Assembly (NCBI RefSeq): GCF_900107855.1 | Contig: NZ_FNRJ01000008.1 | Location: 92,925 to 156,924, forward strand | DNA length: 64,000 bases | Source: Marinobacterium iners DSM 11526 | GTDB lineage: Bacteria > Pseudomonadota > Gammaproteobacteria > Pseudomonadales > Balneatricaceae | Direction: 5' to 3' | Part shown: piece by piece, positions 8,146-17,260 of the stretch | Layout of the letters: each line of letters starts with the position of its first letter | Numbering within the stretch: the stretch's first letter is position 1 | Made by a program: the position numbers and the translations under genes | Notes under the pieces: generated by a model | Database searches by the model: none | The model's input: only the letters and a program-made list of their open reading frames with translations | What the model was told of the DNA's origin: nothing

Positions 8146-9270
8146 TCAGCGGATGAAAACCTGTGAAGTAGAGATCGCCATATCGCCACCGGGCAGCTGG
8201 ATGTTGCCCAGCTTTTCCATGCTGTCGGCATCGTAGATTGCTACGTCATTGAACGTGCCGCCCAAATAGATCTTGGAACCTTCGTGGTTGATGGCAACAC
8301 AGTAGTAGGAATGATCCAGCTCGGCGGCGGCGATCAGCTCCTTTTTCTCGATGTCATATTTGGCCAGACGGTTAAGTACGCCAAACACCAGGTTCGGGTC
8401 CTTGGGCGAGCGCACGCCACTGAAATAGATCTCGGTGATCGGACCAAAATCCGTTGTCTCGGTCTCACCGGTTTCAAGGTTGATATTCATGAAACCATAG
8501 ATCCAGTCAGCCGTGTCCAGGTTGTAGCTTTCATCCTGAAACTTCGCAGTGGTGTAGAGGATGGTGAAATCCTTGGACGGGGCCTGTATCGGCCAGGCGT
8601 TCAAGACATCCGGTGGTGCATACAGGGGACGTTCCCAATTGCGGCTGGGAATGGCAACTCCGACCTCACCGGTGTTCACATCCACCTTGTAGATGTCGGC
8701 CCCGGCCATGTAGAGCGTACCATCGGCACCGGTCTGCATTACGGTCACCTGTCGCGGTGACGGAAAGGTACGAACCGGTTTGGCATCAAGCCCCGCACTG
8801 GTGTCGTACACCGCCAGGCGAGCCGGCTGAACGCGATAGTGGTCGCGGTTCAGCATGGTGGGGTTCTGTACTGCATACAGCTCCGAACCATCCGGGCTCA
8901 ATGTAAACGAGAAGATCGACTTGGTGCGTTCGTTCTTCTGCAATGACATTTTGGCATGGAAGGTAATGTCACAGTTGTCCAGATTAACGCCATAGATATC
9001 CTCATAGCGGTTGTTGAGGATATAGGCTGTTTTTCCATCCGGGGCCATCTGAGTCACACCAGGGCCAAATGCATCCGGCAGATCGCAACTCTTGTAGAGG
9101 CTGTCGCTCTGCAGATCGATCACATGCATGTTGTTGGGGTAGTTGGCCACGATCATGTATTCGTTGCCTTCCTTGAGTGCCGGCCCCTTGGCCAGCACGG
9201 CACCGGACAGCGTGGTGCCCAACACCAGTGCCGCCGCCGGGATCAGAGATGTAAATCGCTTGTTGTCCAT
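8146..9270 (-). CDS. qhpB: Quinohemoprotein amine dehydrogenase beta subunit, copy 1
   Basis: The 374-residue beta subunit is a periplasmic seven-bladed propeller that lines the active-site cavity around the gamma subunit. A Sec signal (MDNKRF, hydrophobic core, VLAKG junction near residue 28) is followed by repeated beta-propeller blades with motifs such as NNMHVIDLQSD, SPDGSELYAVQNP and SKIYLGGTFNDVAIYD. It closely parallels the second copy at 29099-30217. It is the fourth gene of alpha-maturase-gamma-beta, 18 bp after the gamma gene. Function is assigned by family likeness and the diagnostic neighbours. Confidence 0.95.
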   Translation of the reverse strand: MDNKRFTSLIPAAALVLGTTLSGAVLAKGPALKEGNEYMIVANYPNNMHVIDLQSDSLYKSCDLPDAFGPGVTQMAPDGKTAYILNNRYEDIYGVNLDNCDITFHAKMSLQKNERTKSIFSFTLSPDGSELYAVQNPTMLNRDHYRVQPARLAVYDTSAGLDAKPVRTFPSPRQVTVMQTGADGTLYMAGADIYKVDVNTGEVGVAIPSRNWERPLYAPPDVLNAWPIQAPSKDFTILYTTAKFQDESYNLDTADWIYGFMNINLETGETETTDFGPITEIYFSGVRSPKDPNLVFGVLNRLAKYDIEKKELIAAAELDHSYYCVAINHEGSKIYLGGTFNDVAIYDADSMEKLGNIQLPGGDMAISTSQVFIR

Positions 9271-9288
9271 TATCAGGTCACCCTCGGC

Positions 9289-9615
9289 TTAGTTCTTGTC
9301 TTTCGGGAACACGGTACCCAGGTTGCGCCAGTCATCTTTCGAGTTCATGGCGTCCTTGTTCCAATCCGGGTAGGTATTCATCATGTCCGGCACCTGTGCA
9401 GGCCACCAGCAGGGGTCTGCACAGCCATATAAATCAGCTTCCATCGGCTGGCACAGCGAGGTTACGCCGCCAAAGGCATCGATCTCCCAGCCCGGGTCGG
9501 TAGTGGCGGTACAGCCTGCCAGTGAACTCATGGCCACGATCTCTTCCACACTGTCGTCGGCCACGGCCTGAGTGAGCAGCTGAGCCTTGTTGTTGATCGC
9601 TTTGAGATGTTTCAT
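9289..9615 (-). CDS. qhpC: Quinohemoprotein amine dehydrogenase gamma subunit precursor (CTQ cofactor), copy 1
   Basis: A 108-residue precursor that becomes the catalytic subunit. A leader of about 28 residues ([16 protein letters not shown]...) precedes the core. In the known mature numbering, Cys7-Glu16, Cys27-Asp33 and Cys41-Asp49 form thioether bridges and Cys37-Trp43 forms cysteine tryptophylquinone. All are present at the right spacing: C-x8-E in [11 protein letters not shown]-x5-D in CQPMEAD, and Cys37/Cys41/Trp43/Asp49 in [13 protein letters not shown]. The peptide is made without a Sec signal, cross-linked by QhpD in the cytoplasm, then cleaved and exported. It starts one base after the qhpD stop, implying coupled translation. 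Confidence 0.97.
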   Translation of the reverse strand: MKHLKAINNKAQLLTQAVADDSVEEIVAMSSLAGCTATTDPGWEIDAFGGVTSLCQPMEADLYGCADPCWWPAQVPDMMNTYPDWNKDAMNSKDDWRNLGTVFPKDKN

Positions 9616-9616
9616 A

Positions 9617-11047
9617 TCAGTGCGCCCTCCGCGGCGAGATGTACTGGTCTATGAAGGCGGGGTTGGCCGCCATGATGCGGCTGTAGACTTCGATGCCGAA
9701 GTCGACCCAGTCTCGCATCAGGTCGCAGTAGTGATAGGTTGGATGAGTGGGATCCCCGTAGCGGGCATAGCTTTCGTGATAGCAGCCGCCTGAACACAGG
9801 TTGCGGATGCGACAGCTGGCACAGCCGGTATCGGTTCGATCGAGCCGCTTGGAGAGAAAGTCCCCCAGCTCCACCTGCTGGACACCGGTTTTCACATTGC
9901 CAAACGTCGGCATGTCGGACCCGGTGAACCGGTGGCAGAGATTGAGTTCCCCCTCATGATCCACCGCCAGCATTTTCAGGCCGGCGCCACAGGGCAGGGC
10001 CTTTTTATGGCCTTCGTGCAGGTCGGTGATTAGCTGATGCATGTTGGAGAAACCGATATTGCGGTGCTCCAGTGCCGCATCGAGATAGCGCTGACCAAGG
10101 CGTTTCATGCCGGCAAACACTTCGATCAACTCTTCTGAACTGAGGTTATAGCTGCTGATGTCGCCAGAGGTAACCGGTGCAAAGCCCACCTCAGAAAAGC
10201 CCATCTCGTTGAACAGGTGATCCCAGATCCGCTCCACCTCTGTGGTGCCACGGGTCAGCGTGACACGCGCTCCGATGGGACGTGAGTCGTACCGCTCCAG
10301 CAGCCTCAACGCCTTGCGACGCACAACATCGTAAGTACCCTGGCCACCCACGGTGATACGGTTTTTGTCATGAATTGCCTTGGGGCCATCCATGCTGACC
10401 GACAAACCGAAACGATGGGCATTGAGCCAATCGATGATCTCATCGGTCAGCAGTGTGGCATTGGTGGTCATGACGAAATCGAGCTGTTTGCCCAGTTCGG
10501 CAAAGCGGCGCTCGCAGTAGTCCACCATCGCTTCAATCAGCGGCCGGTTGCTCAGCGGCTCACCGCCAAAGAACACCACCGTGTAGCGTTCTTCGTCGGG
10601 TGATTCGCGCAGCAGCATCTCCACCGAATCAATTGCAGTCTGCAGCTCCATCTTGCGACCGGCGGACGGGATATCCAGGTCTTCCTTGTAGCAGTAGGTA
10701 CAGCTGAGGTTGCAGCCGGTATTGACGTTCAGTACCACGGTTGTGAGTGGAAACTGATCAACCCGGCGGGTACCGATTTCATCCGTCAGCGGCCGGCCAT
10801 CATTGACCAGCTCCAGCGCCAGCAGCTCTCGCACCGTTTCGGTAATCTCCTGCTCCGTGAAACGGTTGCTCAGCTCGGCCACCAGCGCTTCGGCGGAGTG
10901 TTCCTGTCCGCGCAGCCGATCGAGAATGTCCGACGTCAGGTTGTCCAGCGCAAACAGCGAACTGGACGGTATGTGGAACAACATGCGGGTATCCCCGACC
11001 TGCACTTCATGCAGGTTGTGTTCCACCAGATCGAGTACAGCGCCCAT
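9617..11047 (-). CDS. qhpD: Radical SAM thioether-forming maturase QhpD, copy 1
   Basis: A 476-residue radical SAM enzyme that makes the Cys-to-Asp/Glu thioether bonds in the gamma subunit. The N-terminal 100 residues form a peptide-binding region; the 4Fe-4S cluster Cys triad is CNLSCTYC (Cys 112, 116, 119). The C-terminal Cys-rich SPASM-type domain has [15 protein letters not shown] followed by a further Cys near YHYCD for auxiliary clusters. The substrate gene follows directly. The start [15 protein letters not shown] matches the start of the second copy. Copy 1 has its own QhpD but no QhpE, F or G beside it. Confidence 0.96.
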   Translation of the reverse strand: MGAVLDLVEHNLHEVQVGDTRMLFHIPSSSLFALDNLTSDILDRLRGQEHSAEALVAELSNRFTEQEITETVRELLALELVNDGRPLTDEIGTRRVDQFPLTTVVLNVNTGCNLSCTYCYKEDLDIPSAGRKMELQTAIDSVEMLLRESPDEERYTVVFFGGEPLSNRPLIEAMVDYCERRFAELGKQLDFVMTTNATLLTDEIIDWLNAHRFGLSVSMDGPKAIHDKNRITVGGQGTYDVVRRKALRLLERYDSRPIGARVTLTRGTTEVERIWDHLFNEMGFSEVGFAPVTSGDISSYNLSSEELIEVFAGMKRLGQRYLDAALEHRNIGFSNMHQLITDLHEGHKKALPCGAGLKMLAVDHEGELNLCHRFTGSDMPTFGNVKTGVQQVELGDFLSKRLDRTDTGCASCRIRNLCSGGCYHESYARYGDPTHPTYHYCDLMRDWVDFGIEVYSRIMAANPAFIDQYISPRRAH

Positions 11048-11119
11048 GTCTGTTCTCCCCTGTTAGGTTGCCATCCGGATGCCTGCAGGCATCCCCCCTT
11101 CTCTGCCATCGGGCATCTG

Positions 11120-12709
11120 TCAGGGGATCGGAGGGTTGTTCCAGCGCTGTACCGTCACAATCATCTGCCCTTCGGCATTGTGCGTGTCGTCGCCATCCAT
11201 CACCGTTGCCTGTACTTTCAGGTTACCGGCGTTGTTGGTCATCATGCGTCGCTCAGGATTGGGACCCGCAGCGGCTGGCGTGAATACACCAGTATCCGGG
11301 TTCATCTGGCCGGTAAAGCGAACATCCCCATCAGCCTCGGCCACTTCATCAAATGGCGCCACTGCCCATTGCGCAGGCATCATGCCGATGCGGTAGTCAT
11401 CGTCGGTACCGGGCTTGCCGTCCGGCCCAACGGCCCAGGCTTCAGCTTCAAAACGAGCCTCCACTTTCGGTGTTGAGCTGCCATTGCCACCCACACGGGC
11501 CACGGCAAACTCCGGCACCACTTTCACCTGAGCGATGCGATCATAGACAGCAAAGCGCCCGCCCTGAGCGTCGCCCACACTCACCTCATGAATGCCCGAG
11601 GCGGCCTCGGATGCTCTGGCACGTACCTTGATCAGGCTGTCGCTTTCACTGATCACCTCGATAACATCAATGCCCTGGCCCAATACCGGCATGCCCTTAA
11701 GACCTGTACCGATAATGCTGACCTCAGCTTGGTTGCCCGCCCTGATGTAAGCCGGCTGCAGTGCCAGTACCCGGCTGTTGCCATCGGCACGCGCCGCTAC
11801 CACATCAGCCCCCACTTCATCGTGATCACGCAGGAACATGCGACCTTCCAGCTGCCCATTGCGCAGCGCAAACACCTGTCGCATGGCGCGCCCATCGATC
11901 TCAAGATCCGCACGCCACTCATAGCCGGTATACACCACCGCCATGCCCTGCCCCTGAATGGGAGCGCCGTCGTCATACTGGCCACTGAGGCTGACTTGAT
12001 ACTGATCCTGACCCTCTGCGGGCATGACCTTCATCTCGGCATGGAAGGCGCCACGACCCGGCATATGGCCCACCAGCGTCCAACCACCGCTGACCGACGC
12101 TGCCGGCTGCTGCTGCCATTGATCCCAGGCTGCGGATTCCATGGGCAAGGCTTCAGCCAGATGCGGCACCATCTGATTCAGCGCAAGCTCGAACCAATCT
12201 CGATCACGCGCCAGCGCCTGAAATTCGGTTGTAGGCCACTGGCCCAGATGGAAGTGCACCAGATGCTCCCACTCTTCAGCGGGCCGACGCTGCAGCAGCA
12301 CACGTGCTCCTGAGTGACAGCGGGCACACATCTCGGTAAATTCCTGCGATTCGAACGCTTCAGATGTATTCAGACGACGCTCAAGTGCATAGCGGGCTCC
12401 TTCGGTTTCTTCCGGTGCCAGCCCCTGCCGGTCTGCCAGATATTTCACCAGCGTGCGCCGGTCTTCATCGCTGATCTGCAGGCCATGCATGATCTGCATG
12501 CGGGCAATTGTCATCAACCAACCTTCCGGCGTTTTGCGTTGATGGCTGATACGGCTCCACTGCTGGTCTGCCTCCTGGGTGTGGCACGCCAGACACTTGC
12601 TGCTGATAATCTGCTCGGCACTGTCGTTGGCCATGGCCGTCTGAGCACTCACCGCCAGCGCCAATGCCAGCAGCCCCCCGCCCAGCGGTTTCAGAGTTGT
12701 TGTATTCAA
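11120..12709 (-). CDS. qhpA: Quinohemoprotein amine dehydrogenase alpha subunit (diheme cytochrome c), copy 1
   Basis: A 529-residue periplasmic subunit that carries electrons from the quinone cofactor to a soluble carrier. After a Sec signal (MNTTTLKPLGGG... AMA/ND) come two heme c sites, CLACH (39-43) and CARCH (128-132), followed by beta-sandwich domains. The start is called at a TTG (12709): AAGGAGGT lies seven bases upstream, and this start gives a clean signal peptide. An ATG at 12733 or 12745 would put charged residues before the signal and has no ribosome site. It is the first gene of the copy-1 operon, behind a sigma-54 promoter about 88 bases upstream. Confidence 0.95.
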   Translation of the reverse strand: MNTTTLKPLGGGLLALALAVSAQTAMANDSAEQIISSKCLACHTQEADQQWSRISHQRKTPEGWLMTIARMQIMHGLQISDEDRRTLVKYLADRQGLAPEETEGARYALERRLNTSEAFESQEFTEMCARCHSGARVLLQRRPAEEWEHLVHFHLGQWPTTEFQALARDRDWFELALNQMVPHLAEALPMESAAWDQWQQQPAASVSGGWTLVGHMPGRGAFHAEMKVMPAEGQDQYQVSLSGQYDDGAPIQGQGMAVVYTGYEWRADLEIDGRAMRQVFALRNGQLEGRMFLRDHDEVGADVVAARADGNSRVLALQPAYIRAGNQAEVSIIGTGLKGMPVLGQGIDVIEVISESDSLIKVRARASEAASGIHEVSVGDAQGGRFAVYDRIAQVKVVPEFAVARVGGNGSSTPKVEARFEAEAWAVGPDGKPGTDDDYRIGMMPAQWAVAPFDEVAEADGDVRFTGQMNPDTGVFTPAAAGPNPERRMMTNNAGNLKVQATVMDGDDTHNAEGQMIVTVQRWNNPPIP

Positions 12710-12795
12710 GGTCCGACCTCCTTCTGTGGTCATTGCAAGGGGCATCTGTCGGGACGCCCGTCGAGATCCAGGTCAATGTTGAGTCACAAAGGAGG

Positions 12796-12813
12796 TAGCA
12801 CAGCCTGTGCCAA
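12796..12813 (-). promoter_or_regulatory. Sigma-54 promoter for the copy-1 QHNDH operon
   Basis: Minus strand TTGGCAC-AGGCT-GTGC: GG and GC are separated by ten bases, as the -24/-12 promoter of RpoN requires. The -24 half is a full consensus TTGGCAC; the -12 half is GTGC rather than TTGC. It lies about 88 bases before the TTG start of qhpA. Confidence 0.7.
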
Positions 12814-12909
12814 GTTCATCTTTTCAAAACAAAACAGTCACTTGAGTGAAATATTACGACTTTCGAACCCGTCAGCCAGGCAGCGTAATCTGTTTAATAT
12901 CGCGACACC

Positions 12910-12926
12910 TGTTTCATCCTGAGACA
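12910..12926. promoter_or_regulatory. Palindromic activator site 1 (candidate UAS)
   Basis: TGTTTCATCCTGAGACA: inverted repeat TGTYTCA-N3-TGAGACA with one mismatch between arms. It matches the second site 74 bp away. It lies about 100 bp upstream of the qhpA sigma-54 promoter, within the usual range for an enhancer site. Binding by the AcoR-like protein at 4-6 kb is inferred. Confidence 0.6.
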
Positions 12927-12983
12927 CACGCCCATTTTCACGGCCTGACGCCGGAATAGCGGGCTGAATCAGATTCAGACAGT

Positions 12984-13000
12984 TGTCTCATTCTGCGACA
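12984..13000. promoter_or_regulatory. Palindromic activator site 2 (candidate UAS)
   Basis: TGTCTCATTCTGCGACA: the same arms and three-base centre as site 1 (TGTYTCA-N3-TGMGACA). The start-to-start distance of 74 bp is close to seven helical turns, so both sites lie on one DNA face. It is about 75 bp upstream of the sigma-54 promoter of the aldehyde dehydrogenase. Apart from the promoters and sites listed, the 425-bp gap (12710-13133) holds nothing else I can identify. Confidence 0.6.
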
Positions 13001-13073
13001 GGCCATAACAGCCAGAACATGGGCACATGAAAATAAAGTTATTAATTTTCATATAGTTAGAATTTAGTCAAAA

Positions 13074-13090
13074 CTGGCACAGCCATTGCG
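13074..13090 (+). promoter_or_regulatory. Sigma-54 promoter for the phenylacetaldehyde dehydrogenase-like gene
   Basis: CTGGCAC-AGCCA-TTGCG is an excellent match to the RpoN -24/-12 consensus (TGGCAC-N5-TTGC), with exact spacing. It lies 44 bp before the ATG at 13134, with predicted transcription start near 13101. Confidence 0.85.
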
Positions 13091-13133
13091 ATACAGGGGA
13101 GACAGACTCAACGACAACGATAAGAGGTTCACC

Positions 13134-14624
13134 ATGACGGAGTTTGCCCTTCACTCTGATACTCAGGCTTTCATCAACCGTCGCCACAACCTGCTGATTG
13201 GCGATCAACGCCCTGCCGGTACTGACGGCCGAGAAATTGATGTTATCAATCCCGCCACTGGTGAGTGCTTCACCAAAGTGGCATGCGGCACCGCCGCTGA
13301 TATTGATCAAGCCGTCGCAACGGCACGCCAGACGTTCGAGGACTCCAGCTGGAGCCGCATGACACCGGTCGAACGCGAGCGACTGTTATGGCGTTTTGCC
13401 GATCTGATCGAGGCCAACGCCGACTCGCTGGCCGAGATCGAGTGTCTCGACAATGGCAAGAGCGTCGCCATCGCCAAGGGAGTGGATATCCAGCTGGCCG
13501 TCAACTTTCTGCGCTACATGGCCGGCTGGGCAACCAAAATAGAGGGCAGCTCGGTACAGCCTTCGGTGCCCTTCATGCCCGGCGCGCAGTTCCACGGCTA
13601 CACGCGGCGTGAGCCGGTTGGTGTCGTAGGTGCCATTGTGGCCTGGAACTTCCCGTTGCTGCTGGCCTGCTGGAAGCTTGGCCCGGCACTGGCGACCGGG
13701 TGCACCGTCGTACTGAAGCCGGCTGAAGATACCCCTCTGACCGCGTTACGCCTGGGTGAATTGGCACTGGAAGCAGGCTATCCGCCCGGAGTGTTGAACG
13801 TTGTCCCAGGACTCGGTGGTGATGCCGGTGCAGCCCTGTCTTCGCACCCTGATGTCGACAAGCTCACTTTCACCGGCTCGACCGGTGTCGGCAAGCTGAT
13901 CGGCAAAGCCGCCATGGACCACATGACGCGGGTTACCCTTGAGCTGGGCGGCAAATCACCCACCATCGTGCTGGAAGACGCCGATCCGCAGGAGGCCGCT
14001 GCGGGGGCCGCCAATGCGATCTTCTTCAATCAGGGACAGGTGTGCTGTGCCGGTTCGCGCCTGTATGTGCAGCGCAAGCTGTTTGACAATCTGGTGGCGG
14101 ATATCACCGATATCGCGGCCAGGATTCGTCTGGGTAACGGACTGGACCCAAACACCGAAATGGGGCCACTGGTTTCCGCCGTGCAGCAGCAGCGGGTACA
14201 GGGCTTTATCGAAAAAGGGCTGGCCGAGGGTGCCAGAATCACCACTGGTGGTGATCGTCAGGGGCCCGGCTTCTTCATCCAGCCCACGGTGGTGGTGGAT
14301 GTGGATCAGCGTTCAACACTGGTACAGGAGGAGATCTTCGGCCCGGTACTGGTGGCCATGCCGTTTGATGACATCGATGAGGCAGTCAGAATTGCCAATG
14401 ACAGCCAGTATGGCCTCGGTGCCAGTATCTGGTCGAATAATCTGTCGGCGGTCCATCGCATGATTCCCCGCATCAAGTCCGGCAGCGTGTGGGTCAACTG
14501 TCACACCGCACTGGACCCATCGCTGCCGTTTGGCGGTTTCAAGCAATCCGGTCTCGGGCGGGAAATGGGCGCGGCCTGTATCGAGCACTACACCGAGATC
14601 AAGTCGGTACTGATGAAGGTGTAA
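13134..14624 (+). CDS. feaB: Phenylacetaldehyde dehydrogenase-like aldehyde dehydrogenase
   Basis: A 496-residue cytosolic NAD-dependent aldehyde dehydrogenase. The catalytic Glu lies in TLELGGKSP and the catalytic Cys in FFNQGQVCCAGSR (about residue 304), the latter a motif of the FeaB/PadA phenylacetaldehyde dehydrogenase group. ATG 13134 follows AGAGG by eight bases and lies just past a strong sigma-54 promoter. It is divergent from the QHNDH copy-1 operon. Since QHNDH converts phenylethylamine to phenylacetaldehyde, this enzyme probably makes phenylacetate. Similar pairing with a sigma-54 regulator is known in Pseudomonas phenylethylamine (pea) catabolism. Substrate is inferred from family and context. 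Confidence 0.9.
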   Translation: MTEFALHSDTQAFINRRHNLLIGDQRPAGTDGREIDVINPATGECFTKVACGTAADIDQAVATARQTFEDSSWSRMTPVERERLLWRFADLIEANADSLAEIECLDNGKSVAIAKGVDIQLAVNFLRYMAGWATKIEGSSVQPSVPFMPGAQFHGYTRREPVGVVGAIVAWNFPLLLACWKLGPALATGCTVVLKPAEDTPLTALRLGELALEAGYPPGVLNVVPGLGGDAGAALSSHPDVDKLTFTGSTGVGKLIGKAAMDHMTRVTLELGGKSPTIVLEDADPQEAAAGAANAIFFNQGQVCCAGSRLYVQRKLFDNLVADITDIAARIRLGNGLDPNTEMGPLVSAVQQQRVQGFIEKGLAEGARITTGGDRQGPGFFIQPTVVVDVDQRSTLVQEEIFGPVLVAMPFDDIDEAVRIANDSQYGLGASIWSNNLSAVHRMIPRIKSGSVWVNCHTALDPSLPFGGFKQSGLGREMGAACIEHYTEIKSVLMKV

Positions 14625-14664
14625 TCAGCCTTGCCGGTGGTAGCCAAGCCTCTGCCGGCATCCC

Positions 14665-15381
14665 TCAGGCGCGGCGGTAGCTGCGGATGTTGAATTGCGG
14701 CTGGAACCCCAGTTTGCGATACAGCGGCTCGCCAGCCGCCGAGGCCTGAAGACAGACATAATCAGCCCCAGCCGACTGCGCCCTCGCCAGCAGTTCGCAC
14801 ATCAATGCATATGCAATCCGCTGCCCCTGCAACTCAGGCGGTACTCCAACCTGATGCACCCCCATAATCGGTCCAGTGCGGTAGAGAACTGCTGTCGCAA
14901 GCGGTCTTCCCTCTCCCCATGCCCAGAGAACCTCCACGTCCGCCTGCCGACGCAGTTGGTCGATTACATCAACGTCCAGCCGGTAGCCAAATGCGCGTCC
15001 ACACAGGTCCGACCACTGTCTGGCCTGTTGTCGGCTGTCGATCAATCTGACGTCCAGCCGAGCACTGGCAGGCGGCGGTGCATAAGCCTCCAGGGGCAGT
15101 ATCATCGCCAGCTGTTCAAGCCCCACTTCCAACCCGTGTTGACTCAAAGCGCTTTCCAGAACCCGGCTGGACTCACCCGCATGCCAAACAGGAAACAGGT
15201 AGTGGGCCGGGATACACTCAATAGCACTCAGGCCATCGGCCGCTTGCCGGGCAGGGCTGTGCCAACACCGGTGTGGCCAGCGCGTCGAACAATGGAGTCC
15301 TCCTGCGGCTTGTGTAGCACCCATTAACTGCCAAAGACCTATTAAATTATCGACATTGGCACGTTCAAGCAGCGTTTCCAT
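14665..15381 (-). CDS. GNAT-family N-acetyltransferase
   Basis: A 238-residue protein whose C-terminal half is a GNAT fold: a strand (VHQVGVPPELQGQRIAYALM) contains the acetyl-CoA pyrophosphate loop as Q-G-Q-R-I-A, then a final ASAAGEPLYRKLGFQ strand. The N-terminal half is less conserved and may be a degenerate second GNAT domain. Its start overlaps the stop of the DMT-like gene by one base, so it is the third gene of a nitroreductase-DMT-GNAT operon. Substrate unknown. Confidence 0.8.
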   Translation of the reverse strand: METLLERANVDNLIGLWQLMGATQAAGGLHCSTRWPHRCWHSPARQAADGLSAIECIPAHYLFPVWHAGESSRVLESALSQHGLEVGLEQLAMILPLEAYAPPPASARLDVRLIDSRQQARQWSDLCGRAFGYRLDVDVIDQLRRQADVEVLWAWGEGRPLATAVLYRTGPIMGVHQVGVPPELQGQRIAYALMCELLARAQSAGADYVCLQASAAGEPLYRKLGFQPQFNIRSYRRA

Positions 15382-15830
15382 CAGGTTTTCTCCCAGTAAA
15401 TCAGGCTGACACCGGCCACCAGTATCAGCAGACCCATCACACGTGTCAGATTCATAGGTTTCACCGGCTGATCAAACCAGCCGAAGTGACTGGCAATCAC
15501 GGCGAGTACAATTTGGCCGGTCAAGGCAAACGACATCATCGGCCCTACGCCCATACGCGGGATCAAAAAATAAAACATGCCCACACCAAAAGCACTGATG
15601 ATACCGCCTCCCCAAAGGTACAGAGGCACCGCCTGCAGGCGGTCCACGCTGGGCATGCCCGCACGCTGAAACACAACCACCAGCAGGGACACCAGACACG
15701 CTACCGCAAAAGCGACTCCTGTCCCCAGCATGGTGCTGCCCAACTCCACTCCAAGCCGGGCGTTGATGCCCGCTTGAATCGCAATGGCACCTCCGGCAGA
15801 AAGCGCCAGCCAAGGCAGCAGACTGCTCAC
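15381..15830 (-). CDS. DMT-superfamily small transporter (YdcZ/DUF606 type)
   Basis: 149 residues with about five hydrophobic helices and the family's early motif GAxxAIQAGINARLG, in which small residues line the first helix. It starts with GTG at 15830 inside the end of the nitroreductase gene (GTGA overlap of four bases), typical of translational coupling. YdcZ proteins are half-size members of the drug/metabolite transporter superfamily; substrates are mostly unknown. Confidence 0.8.
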   Translation of the reverse strand: MSSLLPWLALSAGGAIAIQAGINARLGVELGSTMLGTGVAFAVACLVSLLVVVFQRAGMPSVDRLQAVPLYLWGGGIISAFGVGMFYFLIPRMGVGPMMSFALTGQIVLAVIASHFGWFDQPVKPMNLTRVMGLLILVAGVSLIYWEKT

Positions 15831-16462
15831 GCCAGCACCCGGGTCATCACCTGCGCCGGCAAACGCACTTTCGGCAGGTCTGCGACGGTATCCTCGGCGT
15901 GGCGCACCCCCAGAGGACAGATCGCCACACTCCTCAACCCCTGATCGGCAAGCCCCAGCAGCGCATCATAGCCGGCAGCATCAAACCCGGTCATGGGACA
16001 GCTATCAATGCCCAGCAGAGCGGCACTGGTTAAACAGGTCCCCAGCGCCAGATATACCTGTTGGTCGGCCCAGTGTGATTTCTCCTGATCGGTCATATTG
16101 TTGAAATAGTCCCTCAGGTGCGCCTGAAAGTCCCGATACGCCTCGATATCGCCTCCCCGTTGCCGCGCCATGAGTTCGATATGCGCAGCCACAAAGGCTT
16201 CATCTATCCGTGTCACGGCGGCAAAGACCAGCAAATGGGAGGCGTGGACAACCTTATCCTGTCCCATGGAATAGGCCAGCAGATCAGTGCGCAGCTCAGG
16301 GTTGCTGATGACAAGAATACGGTAGGGCTGCAGACCAAAGGCGCCTGGGCTCAGGCGTGTCGCTTCCAGCAAGGGTTCCAGTTGCTGTTGCTCGGTGGTC
16401 AGTGTGGTATTGGCAAACTGTTTAACGGCATAACGCCAGTTCAACGCATTCAAGGGGGACAT
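15827..16462 (-). CDS. Nitroreductase-family flavoenzyme (NAD(P)H-dependent oxidoreductase)
   Basis: 211 residues with the FMN-binding signatures of the nitroreductase family: RYAVKQF at the start, RLSPGAFGLQPYRILVI near residue 45, and SCPMTGFD with a Gly-rich turn near the end. It resembles the NfsB/YdgI branch that reduces nitro and quinone compounds. ATG 16462 is preceded by GGAG with seven-base spacing; a GTG eight codons earlier has none. It is the first gene of a three-gene operon, divergence aside, with the Crp-like regulator just upstream on the same strand. Confidence 0.87.
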   Translation of the reverse strand: MSPLNALNWRYAVKQFANTTLTTEQQQLEPLLEATRLSPGAFGLQPYRILVISNPELRTDLLAYSMGQDKVVHASHLLVFAAVTRIDEAFVAAHIELMARQRGGDIEAYRDFQAHLRDYFNNMTDQEKSHWADQQVYLALGTCLTSAALLGIDSCPMTGFDAAGYDALLGLADQGLRSVAICPLGVRHAEDTVADLPKVRLPAQVMTRVLA

Positions 16463-16559
16463 AATCGACTCCAGTCTTGTGGTCACATAGCGGGATGCCC
16501 GCTGACTGGGTCCAGATTACGCACGTCGGCCCTGCCCCTCATTTACATAGGTTGATCAC

Positions 16560-17147
16560 TCAGGATTTTTTTCGAATCCGGCTTAGCTGGGTCGGTGTCA
16601 CCCCTAGATGGGATGCGATGTGATACTGCGGCAGGCGTGTCAGCAGCTCGGGATACTCCCGTTGAAACGCCTGATATCGCTCGGCTGCATCCTGCTGTAC
16701 CAGACGTATCTCGCGGGTATCCTTGTCCAGCAACCAATGCCTCTCAAGGTAGTGAATGTGGAACAGTTTAAGATCTTCACTGCGATACAGAAGATCGCGA
16801 AAGGCCTGAAAATTGATTTCGATGATGACCGAGTCTTCCAGCGCCTCTATCGAATGCAATGAGGGCTCCTGGCGCAGCAGAGCGGTCATTGACCCGGGGA
16901 AGCGACCTTCCTGAAAGAAGTTCTTGTTAAATTCATTGCCTTTCTCATCCAGAACAAAGACCCGAAACAACCCCTGACATACAAAGGCAAAGGAGCGCGG
17001 CACCTCACCCACCCGGCATATCTGCGTTTGCTTTGTAACCTGCCGGTAATGACAAATCTCCGTCAACGCCTGCCAGGTTTCATCCGATAGCGGATAATAG
17101 CCGGACATGACTTCGCGTAACTGGATAAATGCCTGTTTCTTATTCAT
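16560..17147 (-). CDS. Crp/Fnr-type cyclic-nucleotide-binding regulator
   Basis: 195 residues: an N-terminal cyclic-nucleotide-binding jelly roll (Gly-rich CRVGEVPRSFAFVCQGLFRVF region) and a C-terminal winged helix with recognition segment IASHLGVTPTQLSRIRK. No Cys motif for an Fe-S cluster is visible, so it is not an FNR oxygen sensor. It belongs to the small Crp-like group whose ligand is often unknown. It lies 97 bp upstream of the nitroreductase operon on the same strand and may regulate it. Confidence 0.85.
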   Translation of the reverse strand: MNKKQAFIQLREVMSGYYPLSDETWQALTEICHYRQVTKQTQICRVGEVPRSFAFVCQGLFRVFVLDEKGNEFNKNFFQEGRFPGSMTALLRQEPSLHSIEALEDSVIIEINFQAFRDLLYRSEDLKLFHIHYLERHWLLDKDTREIRLVQQDAAERYQAFQREYPELLTRLPQYHIASHLGVTPTQLSRIRKKS

Positions 17148-17260
17148 TTTGCCCCCACCTGCTGACGCCGCAGTATACGCTGAAAGCCAGACGCTATTGG
17201 AAGGGCCGTAAATACACCGGTAGTTCAGACCGGATGCACGGTTCGATCGCGCAGGCGGCT

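Noticed and set aside
12314..12922. Plus-strand open frame running through the start of qhpA and into the regulatory gap
   Set aside because: It overlaps the heme motifs and signal peptide on the other strand and the sigma-54 promoter; it has no ribosome site.
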